This document shows, piece by piece, positions 8,322-17,191 of a stretch of 43,431 nt of DNA. The translations under genes and the position numbers were made by a program. The notes below the pieces were generated by a model. The model saw only the letters and a program-made list of their open reading frames with translations, did no database searches and was not told where the DNA came from. This stretch comes from Oligoflexia bacterium (GTDB lineage Bacteria > Bdellovibrionota > Bdellovibrionia > JABDDW01): the NCBI GenBank assembly GCA_023250675.1, contig JAHFAE010000008.1:10871-54301 (forward strand), read 5' to 3'. Within the stretch, counting starts at the first letter, position 1. Every line of letters starts with the position of its first letter.

Positions 8322-10196
8322 TTAACTCTCTTCTGCGACCATTTCGTCTTCACGGAGCTGTAGCAGTATTCTCTCAGCTAAAACCGTATTAAACCCGGGC
8401 AGTTCAGCAATTTCTTGAGCTGGGGCAAATTTAAGTTGATCTATACTTTGAAAATGCCGAAGCAGAGCTTTTTTTCGCTTTTCCCCAAGGCCGGTCACAG
8501 CATCGAGCTCACTTTCTAATGTCTTATTGTCTCGAAGCTTTCGATGATAATTAATGGCAAACCGATGGGCCTCATCCCGAATGCCCACTAAAATTGCATA
8601 AGCTTCAGAATTCTTGGCAAAGACAACTGGATTTTGCCGCCCCGGAACAAATATCCTCTCTTCACTTGCCTTTAATTCCTTATCGTTAAACTTTCCAAGA
8701 GTGCGAGCTTTGGCCAGGCCGCAAACGGGTATCTTATTTTTTCCTATTTCTTCTAAAACGGCCAAAGCTACAGATAGCTGACCCTTTCCACCATCAACGA
8801 CCAACAAGTCAGGTTCGGGTTCATCCATATGGGCTAGTCGTCTAGATAAAACTTCTTTCATGCTGGCAAAATCATTGGGACCTTCAACGGTCCTGACTTT
8901 ATAGCGGCGGTAGAGATCTTTATTAGGAACCCCTTCTTCAAAAACAACCTGGCTTGCCACAGATTCCTGCCCTTGAAAATTTGATATATCAAAACATTCA
9001 ATTCTCATTGGAATTTCTTTTAAACCCAATTTTTCTTTGATCTCATCAAGACCAATATGTTTTCGAGCATTCTTGGCGACCTGATTCTTAAAATGCTCGG
9101 CCGCATTGCGATTGGCTAGTTCACCAAGCTTTTGGCCCGAAGTATCTGTGGCAAACCTGACACCCACTTCTTTAGAACTTCTTTCTTCTAAAACTGCTTT
9201 TAATAATTTGTGAAGATCACGACCTAAATCCACGGGCAATAGTACTTCGTCAGGCACTACATTGCTCTCGTAGTATTGGTTCACAAATGAAACAAGCCAA
9301 TCTTGTGGATTTTCTAGCGCTGAAAGTGGATTTACTGAAATAAAATGGGATTGGCTCCCCAGTAACTTTCCTTGTCGCACATGCAAGACCTCAATGGTAC
9401 AACCTCTCTCATCGCCTTCAAAACCGATGACGTCTTGGTCCTTCTCCCCCATTGCGTTAATAACAGATTGTTTTTCTAAAATGGCGTTTAGAGCTTCGAG
9501 GGAATTTCTGAGTTTGGCTGCTTTTTCGAACTTTTCGTCTTTAGCTGCTTCTTTCATTCTTTGGGTTAAAAGTTTTAGAACTTGTTTGTCTCTACCTTTT
9601 AGTAAAAGCATGGCACTTTCAATATCTTTTCGATAGGCCTCAGCAGAAATAAGACCCACACAGGGGGCTGTGCAATTTCCTATTTGATGGGTCAGACAAG
9701 GCCTTGTTCTATTTCTAAAATAATGATCGGCACAATCACGAATCTGAAAAGTATGATTTAAAAATTTAATAGTCTCGTAGACCATGAGCCCACTGGTGAA
9801 TGGACCAAAATAAAGACCCCCATCTTTTTTGACTTTGCGGACTAAATAGAGTCTTGAAAATTCATCCTCCAAACTCACCTTAATATAGGGATAGTTCTTG
9901 TCGTCTTTTAAGCGAATATTGTATTTGGGCCGATGCTTTTTGATCAAAGACGCTTCTAGTAAAAAAGCTTCTACTTCGGTTTTGGTAAGAATGTATTCAA
10001 TTTTATCGATATGCGTAATAAGAGTTTTGGTTTTTGCGGAATGATCTGTAGAATTAAAATAACTTCGTACCCGGGCGCGTAGAACTTTGGCTTTTCCTAC
10101 ATAAATAATTTTGTCCAAGACGTTTTTCATCAGGTAAACGCCTGGTTGGGTGGGAAACTCAGAAATTAATTTTTTGAGATCGGCCTCTTTATCGAT
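8322..10196 (-). CDS. uvrC: Excinuclease ABC subunit C (non-ATG start proposed)
   Basis: UvrC makes both incisions around a DNA lesion during nucleotide excision repair. Visible parts are the GIY-YIG nuclease (GVY...IYVGKA) and the cysteine cluster C-x10-C-x7-C-x3-C after NHTFQIRD. They are followed by a UVR helical motif (KDEKFEKAAKLRNSLE), the RNase-H-like domain (IECFDISNFQG, DLLVVDGGKGQ) and a tandem helix-hairpin-helix end. The first in-frame ATG (10130) would remove the GVY half of the nuclease motif. The frame stays open back to the uvrB stop, and the conserved FPTQPGVYLM is encoded there. I therefore propose the ATC at 10196, directly after the uvrB stop and preceded by AGGGAGAGG. That gives 624 residues, normal for the family. 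Confidence 0.9.
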   Translation of the reverse strand: MDKEADLKKLISEFPTQPGVYLMKNVLDKIIYVGKAKVLRARVRSYFNSTDHSAKTKTLITHIDKIEYILTKTEVEAFLLEASLIKKHRPKYNIRLKDDKNYPYIKVSLEDEFSRLYLVRKVKKDGGLYFGPFTSGLMVYETIKFLNHTFQIRDCADHYFRNRTRPCLTHQIGNCTAPCVGLISAEAYRKDIESAMLLLKGRDKQVLKLLTQRMKEAAKDEKFEKAAKLRNSLEALNAILEKQSVINAMGEKDQDVIGFEGDERGCTIEVLHVRQGKLLGSQSHFISVNPLSALENPQDWLVSFVNQYYESNVVPDEVLLPVDLGRDLHKLLKAVLEERSSKEVGVRFATDTSGQKLGELANRNAAEHFKNQVAKNARKHIGLDEIKEKLGLKEIPMRIECFDISNFQGQESVASQVVFEEGVPNKDLYRRYKVRTVEGPNDFASMKEVLSRRLAHMDEPEPDLLVVDGGKGQLSVALAVLEEIGKNKIPVCGLAKARTLGKFNDKELKASEERIFVPGRQNPVVFAKNSEAYAILVGIRDEAHRFAINYHRKLRDNKTLESELDAVTGLGEKRKKALLRHFQSIDQLKFAPAQEIAELPGFNTVLAERILLQLREDEMVAEES

Positions 10197-12272
10197 TTAA
10201 GCCTCTCCCTCTATTTTTAAGGACGCCCCATCACGAAGTGCCAATTCTTGAAGTTCCAGGCGCTTGATTTCATCTCTGATATGAGCTGCCTCTTCAAATT
10301 CTAATTTATCCGACGCTTTTTTCATTTGTTTTCTTAGTTTTTGGATTTGCTTTAAAACAGACGCAGGATTTGAGGAATAAAGAGCTTTGGGATCCTCTAA
10401 ATTAGCCACAGGAAAAATAAGAGCAGCATCCGCAGAATAAATAGTTTCTGTTGACCCAGAGATGGCCTTTTTAATTCCTATGGGCGTAATCCCATGCTCC
10501 TTATTATGTGCCTCTTGAATTTTTCTACGTCTCTGAGTTTCATCGATGGCCTTACGCATAGAATCAGTAATCTTGTCCCCATACAAAATAACTTTACCCT
10601 CTAAGTTTCGTGCTGCACGACCAATTGTTTGAATAAGGGATCGCTCAGAACGTAAAAAACCTTCTTTGTCGGCATCAAGAATAGCTACGAGGCTCACTTC
10701 GGGAATATCTAGGCCCTCACGAAGTAAATTAATTCCAACTAAAACGTCAAAAACACCCAATCGCAGATCTCTAATAATCTCTGAGCGCTCAAGAGTTAAG
10801 ATTTCGCTATGAAGATACTTTACCCTAACTCCCACGCCTTGATAATATTCTGTGAGATCTTCAGCCATTCTCTTAGTCAACGTTGTCACAAGCACTCGTT
10901 CTTTTTTGGCTGCTCGAATCCTCACCTCTTTTAAAAGATCATCTACTTGAAATTTGGCACCGCGCACTGCAACCTCTGGATCAACAAGGCCCGTGGGCCT
11001 GATGATTTGCTCTACAATAAGCCCTTCACTCTTTGCCATCTCATAAGGCCCGGGAGTAGCAGAAACATAACAAACTTTGTCTGTTAATTTCTCAAACTCT
11101 TGAAAGTTCAACGGCCTATTATCAAGAGCACTGGGAAGACGAAAGCCGTGCTCCACCAAAGTCATTTTTCTTGATCGATCGCCTTTATACATTCCGCCCA
11201 ACTGAGGAATGGTTACGTGGCATTCATCGACGAAAACAAGATAATCCTTTGGAAAGTATTCTATCAAAGTAGGCGGAGGCTCGCCCGGAGCGCGGCCTGT
11301 GAAGTGCCGCGAATAATTCTCGATCCCCTGGCAAAAACCAATCTCTTCGATCATTTCAATATCATAATAGGTTCTTTGTTCTAGCCTTTGAGCTTCAACA
11401 AGTTTCATTTCAGATTTAAGCCGCCCGATGCGTTCTCGTAACTCCTCTTGAATGGTTACAATGGCATTTTTGCTCCGAGTAGCATCGGTCACATAGTGGC
11501 TGCCTGGGTAAATAGAAGTTCTCTCTATTTTTTGAATTGTGGTGCCACGAAGAGGATCAACGATACTTAAGGAATCAACAAAGTCGCCAAAAAACTCAAC
11601 GCGAATAGCCCGGCTATCCTCGTAGGGCGGAAAAATCTCAACAACATCTCCTCTAACCCTAAATGTTCCGCGGTGAAAGTCCACATCGTTGCGATCAAAT
11701 TGAATATCGATGAGTTTTCGAAGTAGCTCGTCACGTTTTAGATCTCGCCCTTGTTCGATCATAACAACCATGCCTTCGTAGGCTTCGGGACTTCCCAATC
11801 CATAAATACAAGAGACACTTGAGACGATGATAACATCACTGCGATCAAAAAGGGATCTTGTGGCAGAGTGGCGCATGCGATCGATTTGTTCGTTAATAGC
11901 AGAGTCTTTTTCAATAAAGGTGTCTGTAGATGGGATGTAGGCTTCGGGCTGGTAGTAGTCATAGTAACTGACAAAATACTCCACCGCGTTTAGCGGAAAA
12001 AGTTGACGAAACTCGGCATAGAGTTGGCCCGCCAATGTTTTGTTGGGTGCTAAAATAAGAGTTGGTCGACCAAGCCTTGCGATGGTGTGTGCCATGGTAA
12101 ATGTTTTGCCAGAACCAGTTACGCCTAACAAGACTTGATGCTTTGATCCCTCTTTAAAATTTTCAACAATTTGTTCAATTGCTTTTGGCTGATCACCTTG
12201 GGGTTTATAATCGGTGACAAGTTGAAAAGGCTTATGGCTTTTGAGTTCTTTTTTTATTTCTTGACTTCCCAT
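10197..12272 (-). CDS. uvrB: Excinuclease ABC subunit B
   Basis: UvrB is the damage-verifying helicase-like subunit of nucleotide excision repair. It receives DNA from UvrA and recruits UvrC. Seen in the sequence are Walker A (GVTGSGKT, residues 50-57), the beta-hairpin region ([19 protein letters not shown]), motif II as DECH instead of the usual DESH, and helicase motifs V-VI ([29 protein letters not shown]). A C-terminal UVR domain ([18 protein letters not shown]) pairs with UvrC. The 691-residue length is typical. The ATG at 12272 overlaps the end of cysS by 19 bases, so translation is probably coupled. uvrC follows in the same frame immediately after the stop codon. Confidence 0.97.
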   Translation of the reverse strand: MGSQEIKKELKSHKPFQLVTDYKPQGDQPKAIEQIVENFKEGSKHQVLLGVTGSGKTFTMAHTIARLGRPTLILAPNKTLAGQLYAEFRQLFPLNAVEYFVSYYDYYQPEAYIPSTDTFIEKDSAINEQIDRMRHSATRSLFDRSDVIIVSSVSCIYGLGSPEAYEGMVVMIEQGRDLKRDELLRKLIDIQFDRNDVDFHRGTFRVRGDVVEIFPPYEDSRAIRVEFFGDFVDSLSIVDPLRGTTIQKIERTSIYPGSHYVTDATRSKNAIVTIQEELRERIGRLKSEMKLVEAQRLEQRTYYDIEMIEEIGFCQGIENYSRHFTGRAPGEPPPTLIEYFPKDYLVFVDECHVTIPQLGGMYKGDRSRKMTLVEHGFRLPSALDNRPLNFQEFEKLTDKVCYVSATPGPYEMAKSEGLIVEQIIRPTGLVDPEVAVRGAKFQVDDLLKEVRIRAAKKERVLVTTLTKRMAEDLTEYYQGVGVRVKYLHSEILTLERSEIIRDLRLGVFDVLVGINLLREGLDIPEVSLVAILDADKEGFLRSERSLIQTIGRAARNLEGKVILYGDKITDSMRKAIDETQRRRKIQEAHNKEHGITPIGIKKAISGSTETIYSADAALIFPVANLEDPKALYSSNPASVLKQIQKLRKQMKKASDKLEFEEAAHIRDEIKRLELQELALRDGASLKIEGEA

Positions 12273-13741
12273 TCGGTGCCTTCTTGAGAATCCCGAACCT
12301 CAATACCTAACTTTGCAAGTTCATCTCTAATTTGATCAGAGGTTTTGAAATCTTTATTTTGTCGAGCACCCCAACGCTCTTGAACTCGACCTTGAATTTC
12401 TTCTCTTTTAAGTTTCTTATCTCTCAACAAAAGATCGTCAAGCTGCAACAAGAATTCTTGAGGAGAATGTTGAAACATTCCCAATAACCCACCGATTTCT
12501 TTGATAAGACTTAAAAGTTTCTGACTTGAGTTTGCTAGTTCTTGATTTGGCTTCATTCCAGGTTTTAATAAATTATTATAGGCACGAACGAGGTTAAAAA
12601 TTTCAGCTACAACCTCTGGAGAATTAAAATCGTCCTCACAAGCTATGGTGATAGACTTCCATATTCCATTGATTTTCTCCCCAAAATTTTTCAGATCTAG
12701 AACTTCGCCTTTAGGATCAGGTTTGATTCCGGTATTTAAACTCTTTGCAATCCATTTCTCAGCTTGTGCCATAGCCGAATAAATACGCGCAAGCCCGCCG
12801 ATGGAATGATTGATGACACTATCGCTAAAGTCTGTAGGCGATCTGTAATGGGACGACAAAATGAGAAATTTAAGCACCTCACCATTGTAATGTTCTAAAA
12901 AATTTCTGGCGGTAAAAATATTGCCCAAACTCTTAGACATCTTTTCTTTGCCCATATTAATAAAATTATTATGCATCCAAACCCGTGCAAAGGGCTTGTC
13001 ACTAGCTGATTCGCTCTGAGCAATTTCATTCTCATGATGGGGGAATATCAAATCAATGCCGCCCCCATGAATATCAAAGGTGTCACCAAGATATTTTTTA
13101 GCCATGGCCGAGCATTCAATATGCCAACCAGGGCGCCCCTTGCCCCAGGGACTATCCCAGAATGGCTCCCCTGCTTTGGCTGGTTTCCAAAGTGTAAAAT
13201 CAAGGGGATTTTTTTTCTTTTCTCCAATTTCAACTCGAGAGCCAGCTACAAGCTCATCGATATTCTTATGACTTAATTTACCGTAGTCTTTAATTTTTTC
13301 AATTCTGCAAAAGACTTCGCCATCTACTACATAGCCTGCGCCATGGCGAACGATGCGTTCAATCATTTCAATGATTTCTTTAATATGAGTTGTAACTCGA
13401 GGATTAACGGTGGCCGGTTTTAAACCGACATTTTTAAAATCTTTTTCAAACTCGGCTACGAATTTGTCGGCCAATTCAAAGGGCGAAATCTTGGTTTCGT
13501 TGGCTGAATTAATAATTTTATCATCGACGTCGGTGTAGTTATAAATGTAAACGACTTTAAAGCCCAAATGTTCAAAATAATTTCGAACAAAATTAAAAAA
13601 AATGGGACCCCGAAAGTTTCCCACGTGGACCAAATTGTAAACCGTTGGTCCGCAGACGTACATTCCAACTTGACCTGCGTGCAAGGGGGTAAAAGACTCT
13701 TTTTTCTGGGTCATTGTATTATAAATTTTGAGGTTACTCAT
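12254..13741 (-). CDS. cysS: Cysteinyl-tRNA synthetase
   Basis: This class I synthetase charges tRNA-Cys. The start at 13741 gives an ATGA overlap with the gltX stop; a GTG two codons earlier is possible. The signature HIGH motif appears as HVGN (residues 39-42) in [13 protein letters not shown]. Zinc ligands include Cys30, the Cys in GWHIECSAM and the His residues of the [15 protein letters not shown] segment. The KMSKS loop is [10 protein letters not shown]. The C-terminal region has the helical anticodon-binding domain. The 495-residue length fits the family. The gene is the fourth in the ispD-ispF-gltX-cysS-uvrB-uvrC operon. Confidence 0.97.
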   Translation of the reverse strand: MSNLKIYNTMTQKKESFTPLHAGQVGMYVCGPTVYNLVHVGNFRGPIFFNFVRNYFEHLGFKVVYIYNYTDVDDKIINSANETKISPFELADKFVAEFEKDFKNVGLKPATVNPRVTTHIKEIIEMIERIVRHGAGYVVDGEVFCRIEKIKDYGKLSHKNIDELVAGSRVEIGEKKKNPLDFTLWKPAKAGEPFWDSPWGKGRPGWHIECSAMAKKYLGDTFDIHGGGIDLIFPHHENEIAQSESASDKPFARVWMHNNFINMGKEKMSKSLGNIFTARNFLEHYNGEVLKFLILSSHYRSPTDFSDSVINHSIGGLARIYSAMAQAEKWIAKSLNTGIKPDPKGEVLDLKNFGEKINGIWKSITIACEDDFNSPEVVAEIFNLVRAYNNLLKPGMKPNQELANSSQKLLSLIKEIGGLLGMFQHSPQEFLLQLDDLLLRDKKLKREEIQGRVQERWGARQNKDFKTSDQIRDELAKLGIEVRDSQEGTEWEVKK

Positions 13742-15195
13742 GGGCACTGTTCCAAGGTTTTTTGAGCTCGATTCATAAGACTTGCTCTTGAAAGCAGGGG
13801 TACTAATTGTTTAAGTTCTGTTCCGTGAGGTTTACCCACAATGGCAACACGAAGGGCTTGAAAGAATTCTTTTCCTTTAACGCCACATGAAGTTTGAATT
13901 TGCTTTTGAATTTCATTAAAAGACACGTCAGAAATAAACTCTTCAGATTTACCGTTAAGAGTGCTGAACCATGCACCCACAACAGATTTTGACGTGGGCC
14001 AAGCCAAAACTTCTACACCTTCAGGTTCGACAGAGAAATTACTATCAGATAACGTTTTAAAAAGCGGAATAGCTTCGACCAAAGTTTCAAATGATGTTTT
14101 CAAAGCCCCAACAGCATTATTAATCCACTGCACCGAAACATTGTCAAAATCTGGACCGTCTGCTCTTAAAAAAGGTAATAGAAGCGTCCACAGATCTTGG
14201 TGGTCAAGGTTTCTAAGATAAACTGAATTCATCCATTTAAGCTTTACGCCATCAAAAACAGCCGGGGCTACGTTTATTCGGTCCGTTGTAAAGAGTTTTG
14301 CCATCTCATCTATGTGCAAAATCTCTCGACTATCAGGAGAACTCCACCCCAATAAAGAAATGTAGTTGTTGATCGCCTCTTTTAAATACCCATTGAGTCG
14401 ATAATCATTCACCGAAGTTGCACCATGACGCTTGCTGAGCTTTTGTTTGTCAGGCCCTAAAACAACTGACATATGGCCAAACCTGGGAATATTCCAACCA
14501 TAGGCCTCATAGAGCATAAGTTGTCGCACAGTGTTTGAAAGATGTTCTTCGGCCCTGAGCACGTGGGTGATTTTCATCAAATGGTCATCAATGACGCAGC
14601 AGAAATTGTACACGGGCATTCCGTCAGATCTTAGAATAACAAAATCTCCTACCATTCCTTCTTGAAATTCCACTTGACCCCGAATCAGATCATCTAAGGT
14701 GTATTTTTTTAGATTTTTTATCCAAAAGCGCACCGCTCCCCTTTCGCCTGCCTTAAGTTTCAATGCTGTTTCAGCAGGAGGAAGATGTCGGCATTTGCCA
14801 TCGTACTGGGGAGGTCGGCCCGCTTTCATGGCCGCTTGTTTTTTAGCTTCCAATTCGGCGTCGGTGCAAAAGCAATAATAGGCTTGACCACCGGCAATGA
14901 GCTTGTCAGAATATTCTTTATAAATACTTCGTCTTTCACTTTGTCTGTAGGGGCCGTAGTCCCCACCCACATCTGGGCCCTCATCCCAATTGAGCCCCAA
15001 CCATTTGATATCTTGTTTTTGCATTTCTTCAAATTCGCGGGTGCTTCGGGCCGTGTCTGTATCTTCGATACGTAAAATAAATTTACCACCATGGTGGCGC
15101 GCAAAGAGCCAATTAAAAAGTACACTGCGAGCACCACCCACATGAAGATAGCCCGTGGGAGAAGGCGCAAATCTTACTCTTACCTTTTCGCTCAT
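13738..15195 (-). CDS. gltX: Glutamyl-tRNA synthetase
   Basis: This class I synthetase charges tRNA-Glu. Motifs include PSPTGYLHVGG (HIGH at 18-21), LRIEDTDTARS, the zinc-type pattern CFC...YDGKCRH, and the KMSKS loop KLSKRHG. It has 485 residues. The ATG overlaps the ispF stop codon by four bases, and its own stop overlaps the cysS start by four bases, which indicates tight translational coupling. I cannot tell from the motifs alone whether it also charges tRNA-Gln; no gatCAB genes are in the window. Confidence 0.96.
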   Translation of the reverse strand: MSEKVRVRFAPSPTGYLHVGGARSVLFNWLFARHHGGKFILRIEDTDTARSTREFEEMQKQDIKWLGLNWDEGPDVGGDYGPYRQSERRSIYKEYSDKLIAGGQAYYCFCTDAELEAKKQAAMKAGRPPQYDGKCRHLPPAETALKLKAGERGAVRFWIKNLKKYTLDDLIRGQVEFQEGMVGDFVILRSDGMPVYNFCCVIDDHLMKITHVLRAEEHLSNTVRQLMLYEAYGWNIPRFGHMSVVLGPDKQKLSKRHGATSVNDYRLNGYLKEAINNYISLLGWSSPDSREILHIDEMAKLFTTDRINVAPAVFDGVKLKWMNSVYLRNLDHQDLWTLLLPFLRADGPDFDNVSVQWINNAVGALKTSFETLVEAIPLFKTLSDSNFSVEPEGVEVLAWPTSKSVVGAWFSTLNGKSEEFISDVSFNEIQKQIQTSCGVKGKEFFQALRVAIVGKPHGTELKQLVPLLSRASLMNRAQKTLEQCP

Positions 15196-15674
15196 CGATT
15201 TTCTCTTTGCTTCAACAAGACGACAGCTTGGGCAAAGGCACCCTCGCCGCGGCCTACAAATCCAAGACCCTCACAAGTTGTGGCTTTGAGACCAACTTGG
15301 GTAGTTTCAATATTCATGACCATGGCCATTTTCTCTCTCATGGCCATTTTGTAGGGACTGATCTTTGGTTCTTCTAACAAAATAGTGAGATCAGCATTGG
15401 TCACGCTAAATCCTTTAGTCCAAACCATCTGGCAGACTTCCTGCAATATTTCAAGACTTGAGCGATCCTTATTTTTCTCAGTGGAAGGAAAATGCTCGCC
15501 CAAATCTCCAAGGGCCGCAGCTCCTAAGAGAGCATCGCATAGGGCATGAACGAGGACGTCGGCGTCGGAATGTCCGCTCAGGCCATTTTTTTCTGAAATT
15601 TGCACACCGCCCAAGACAAGGGGGCGCTTTGGATCAAAAGGATGGATGTCGCTGCCTAAGCCAACTCGAAACAC
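15192..15674 (-). CDS. ispF: 2-C-methyl-D-erythritol 2,4-cyclodiphosphate synthase
   Basis: IspF converts CDP-methylerythritol 2-phosphate to the cyclodiphosphate in the MEP isoprenoid pathway. The 160-residue length is normal. Metal ligands are visible as Asp9 and His11 in GLGSDIHPF and His43 in ADVLVHALCDALLGA. The HSDAD loop (35-39) and the ALGDLGEHFPST segment are intact. The gene overlaps the 3' end of ispD by 41 bases in another frame and ends on the gltX start codon. Confidence 0.97.
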   Translation of the reverse strand: MFRVGLGSDIHPFDPKRPLVLGGVQISEKNGLSGHSDADVLVHALCDALLGAAALGDLGEHFPSTEKNKDRSSLEILQEVCQMVWTKGFSVTNADLTILLEEPKISPYKMAMREKMAMVMNIETTQVGLKATTCEGLGFVGRGEGAFAQAVVLLKQRENR

Positions 15675-16362
15675 GGTCGTGGTCCTCTAAAAAAGTAATC
15701 TTCACATTATCATAATCCCCAAGGACCACAACGATCTTGAACCCATGTTTTTCAACTACTGAGGCATCGTCTGGCGCAATGGATGGTGTATTCAAGGATT
15801 GTTCGTCCCTATAGGATTCAAGCAAGATTTCTAAATCAAAAAGCTGGGGGGTTTGAATAATTCGAAGTTTTTCCCTCGGTAACGTAGCTCCAACAACGCC
15901 CGATTCACCGACAGTTTTTATGGTTTCGTTGACATTGACCCCAGGCACTACACCGCCAAAATTCAAAGTGCTTATTTTTAATTGCCGAGCAGACCAAAGA
16001 CGCTCTAACAATTCTGGAGTGAGCGCAGGACGCGCGGCATCATGAATCATAACCCAATTTGAACGGGCACCCGATACCAAAGCCTCAAGGCCATTGAGAG
16101 CTGAAGCTTGTCTTGAAGGTCCACCGCTAACCACTTTGATTATTTCGTTATTAGGTAGAATTTTAAAACTTGAAATTACGGACTCAACCCAGTCTTGGGG
16201 AACGACGACGACAACTTGGCCGATGGATTTCCATGACAAGAACACATCTAGTGACCACAAGAATAAGGGTCTTCCAAGTAGGGGTTGGAATTGTTTGGGC
16301 GTGTCTGTGCCATAGCGAGACCCTGCCCCACCAGCTACTAGAATTAAATCACATTGCTCCAT
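15634..16362 (-). CDS. ispD: 2-C-methyl-D-erythritol 4-phosphate cytidylyltransferase
   Basis: IspD makes CDP-methylerythritol from CTP and MEP, two steps before IspF in the same pathway. Motifs include the nucleotide-binding loop LVAGGAGSRYG with the following PKQF, GGPSRQASALNGL, VMIHDAARP and PREKLRIIQTPQLF. The ATG at 16362 is preferred because GAGG lies six bases upstream; the ATG at 16368 is also possible. It is the first gene of the six-gene operon. Its upstream region is occupied by a cluster of palindromic repeats and then the carD terminator. Confidence 0.95.
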   Translation of the reverse strand: MEQCDLILVAGGAGSRYGTDTPKQFQPLLGRPLFLWSLDVFLSWKSIGQVVVVVPQDWVESVISSFKILPNNEIIKVVSGGPSRQASALNGLEALVSGARSNWVMIHDAARPALTPELLERLWSARQLKISTLNFGGVVPGVNVNETIKTVGESGVVGATLPREKLRIIQTPQLFDLEILLESYRDEQSLNTPSIAPDDASVVEKHGFKIVVVLGDYDNVKITFLEDHDRVSSWLRQRHPSF

Positions 16363-16383
16363 TTTCATCCTCAAGGTCCTCTA

Positions 16384-16472
16384 GGTGCCTGGCACCGTCA
16401 ACCGTCAAATCCCATATATTTGCGCAAAAGGTACCAGGCACCTCTATATTTGCGGAAAAACCGCCAGGCACC
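16384..16472. repeat. Cluster of GGTGCC(T)GGCACC-type palindromes with a 30-bp tandem period
   Basis: Three related cores are seen: GGTGCCTGGCACC at 16384-16396 (perfect palindrome around a central T), GGTACCAGGCACC at 16430-16442, and a weaker ACCGCCAGGCACC at 16460-16472. The second and third are parts of a tandem repeat of 28-base units (16415-16442 and 16445-16472) that share TATATTTGCG at one end and CAGGCACC at the other. The cluster fills the gap between the carD terminator and ispD. Similar GTGCCTGGCAC words are common intergenic repeats in many bacteria. Confidence 0.8.
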
Positions 16473-16484
16473 ATTTTGTTAAGC

Positions 16485-16516
16485 TAAATAAAAAGCCGAG
16501 GGTTTTGCCTCGGCTT
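16485..16516 (-). terminator. Rho-independent terminator of carD
   Basis: A 9-bp stem, AAGCCGAGG (16493-16501) with CCTCGGCTT (16508-16516) and a six-base loop, is followed on the minus strand by a T-rich tract. It sits 28 bases after the carD stop. Confidence 0.88.
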
Positions 16517-16544
16517 AGTACTTCCCCTGGAGTATTAGATCCTT

Positions 16545-17045
16545 TTACTCACTCTTAGCTTCAAGTCCGAAAATTTCTCGAACTTCTTGCTCTACCTTCT
16601 TCTCTAAAATCTTTTTTGCAAGAGAAAGTTCTTTTATAAGTAAACTTCTGGCTGTATCGAGCATTTTTCTCTCACCAAAACTGAGTTCCTTATCAACTTT
16701 AAGAAGAAACAAATCGCGAAGCACTTCGGCGATTTCGTAGATGCTGCCGGTCTTAATTTTTTCCATATACTCGCGATAGCGACGATTCCAAGTTTGATTG
16801 TCGATCTTTATATTTTTCTTTCTTAGAATTTTAAAAACCTCGTTGGCTTCTTTTCTAGAAATAATGGCGCGCAGCCCCACACTGGCCACATTGTCTTTGG
16901 GAATCATAATCTTCATGCCATTATCTAAAATTTGAATCGTATAGAAGGTCTGTTTCTTACCAAAAATTTCCTTGGTCTCAATGGCCTTCACAACGCCGAC
17001 GCCGTGTCCCGGATATACCGCGTTGTCACCCACTTTAAATGCCAT
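16545..17045 (-). CDS. carD: CarD family transcription regulator
   Basis: CarD-type proteins bind the beta subunit of RNA polymerase through an N-terminal Tudor-like domain and stabilise open promoter complexes. The first 60 residues (FKVGDNAVYPGHGVGVV...KIMIPKDNVASVGLR) match that domain. The rest is the helical DNA-contacting domain, with the conserved Trp in QTWNRRYREYMEKI and the typical LFLLKVDKELSFGERKML segment. The protein is 166 residues long. A GGAGG site precedes the ATG and a terminator follows, so it is a separate unit from the ispD operon downstream. Confidence 0.95.
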   Translation of the reverse strand: MAFKVGDNAVYPGHGVGVVKAIETKEIFGKKQTFYTIQILDNGMKIMIPKDNVASVGLRAIISRKEANEVFKILRKKNIKIDNQTWNRRYREYMEKIKTGSIYEIAEVLRDLFLLKVDKELSFGERKMLDTARSLLIKELSLAKKILEKKVEQEVREIFGLEAKSE

Positions 17046-17150
17046 TTATTAATTCCTCCTGAAAGTTAGAAATCACTCTTCAAGCAGAGGTTAGTGTTGT
17101 AGCACAAAGGACAAAAATCGTCAATGTATCGTGTTTTAAGTGTAAAAAGG

Positions 17151-17178
17151 AAAGCCAAGCATTGGGCGACTTGGCTTT
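17151..17178 (-). terminator. Terminator after the large S8 protease gene
   Basis: A 9-bp stem, AAAGCCAAG (17151-17159) with CTTGGCTTT (17170-17178) and a ten-base loop, lies 13 bases beyond the protease stop. The minus-strand tail after the stem is CCTTTTTAC, a modest T-tract. Confidence 0.7.
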
Positions 17179-17191
17179 TGTAAATGCTTTC

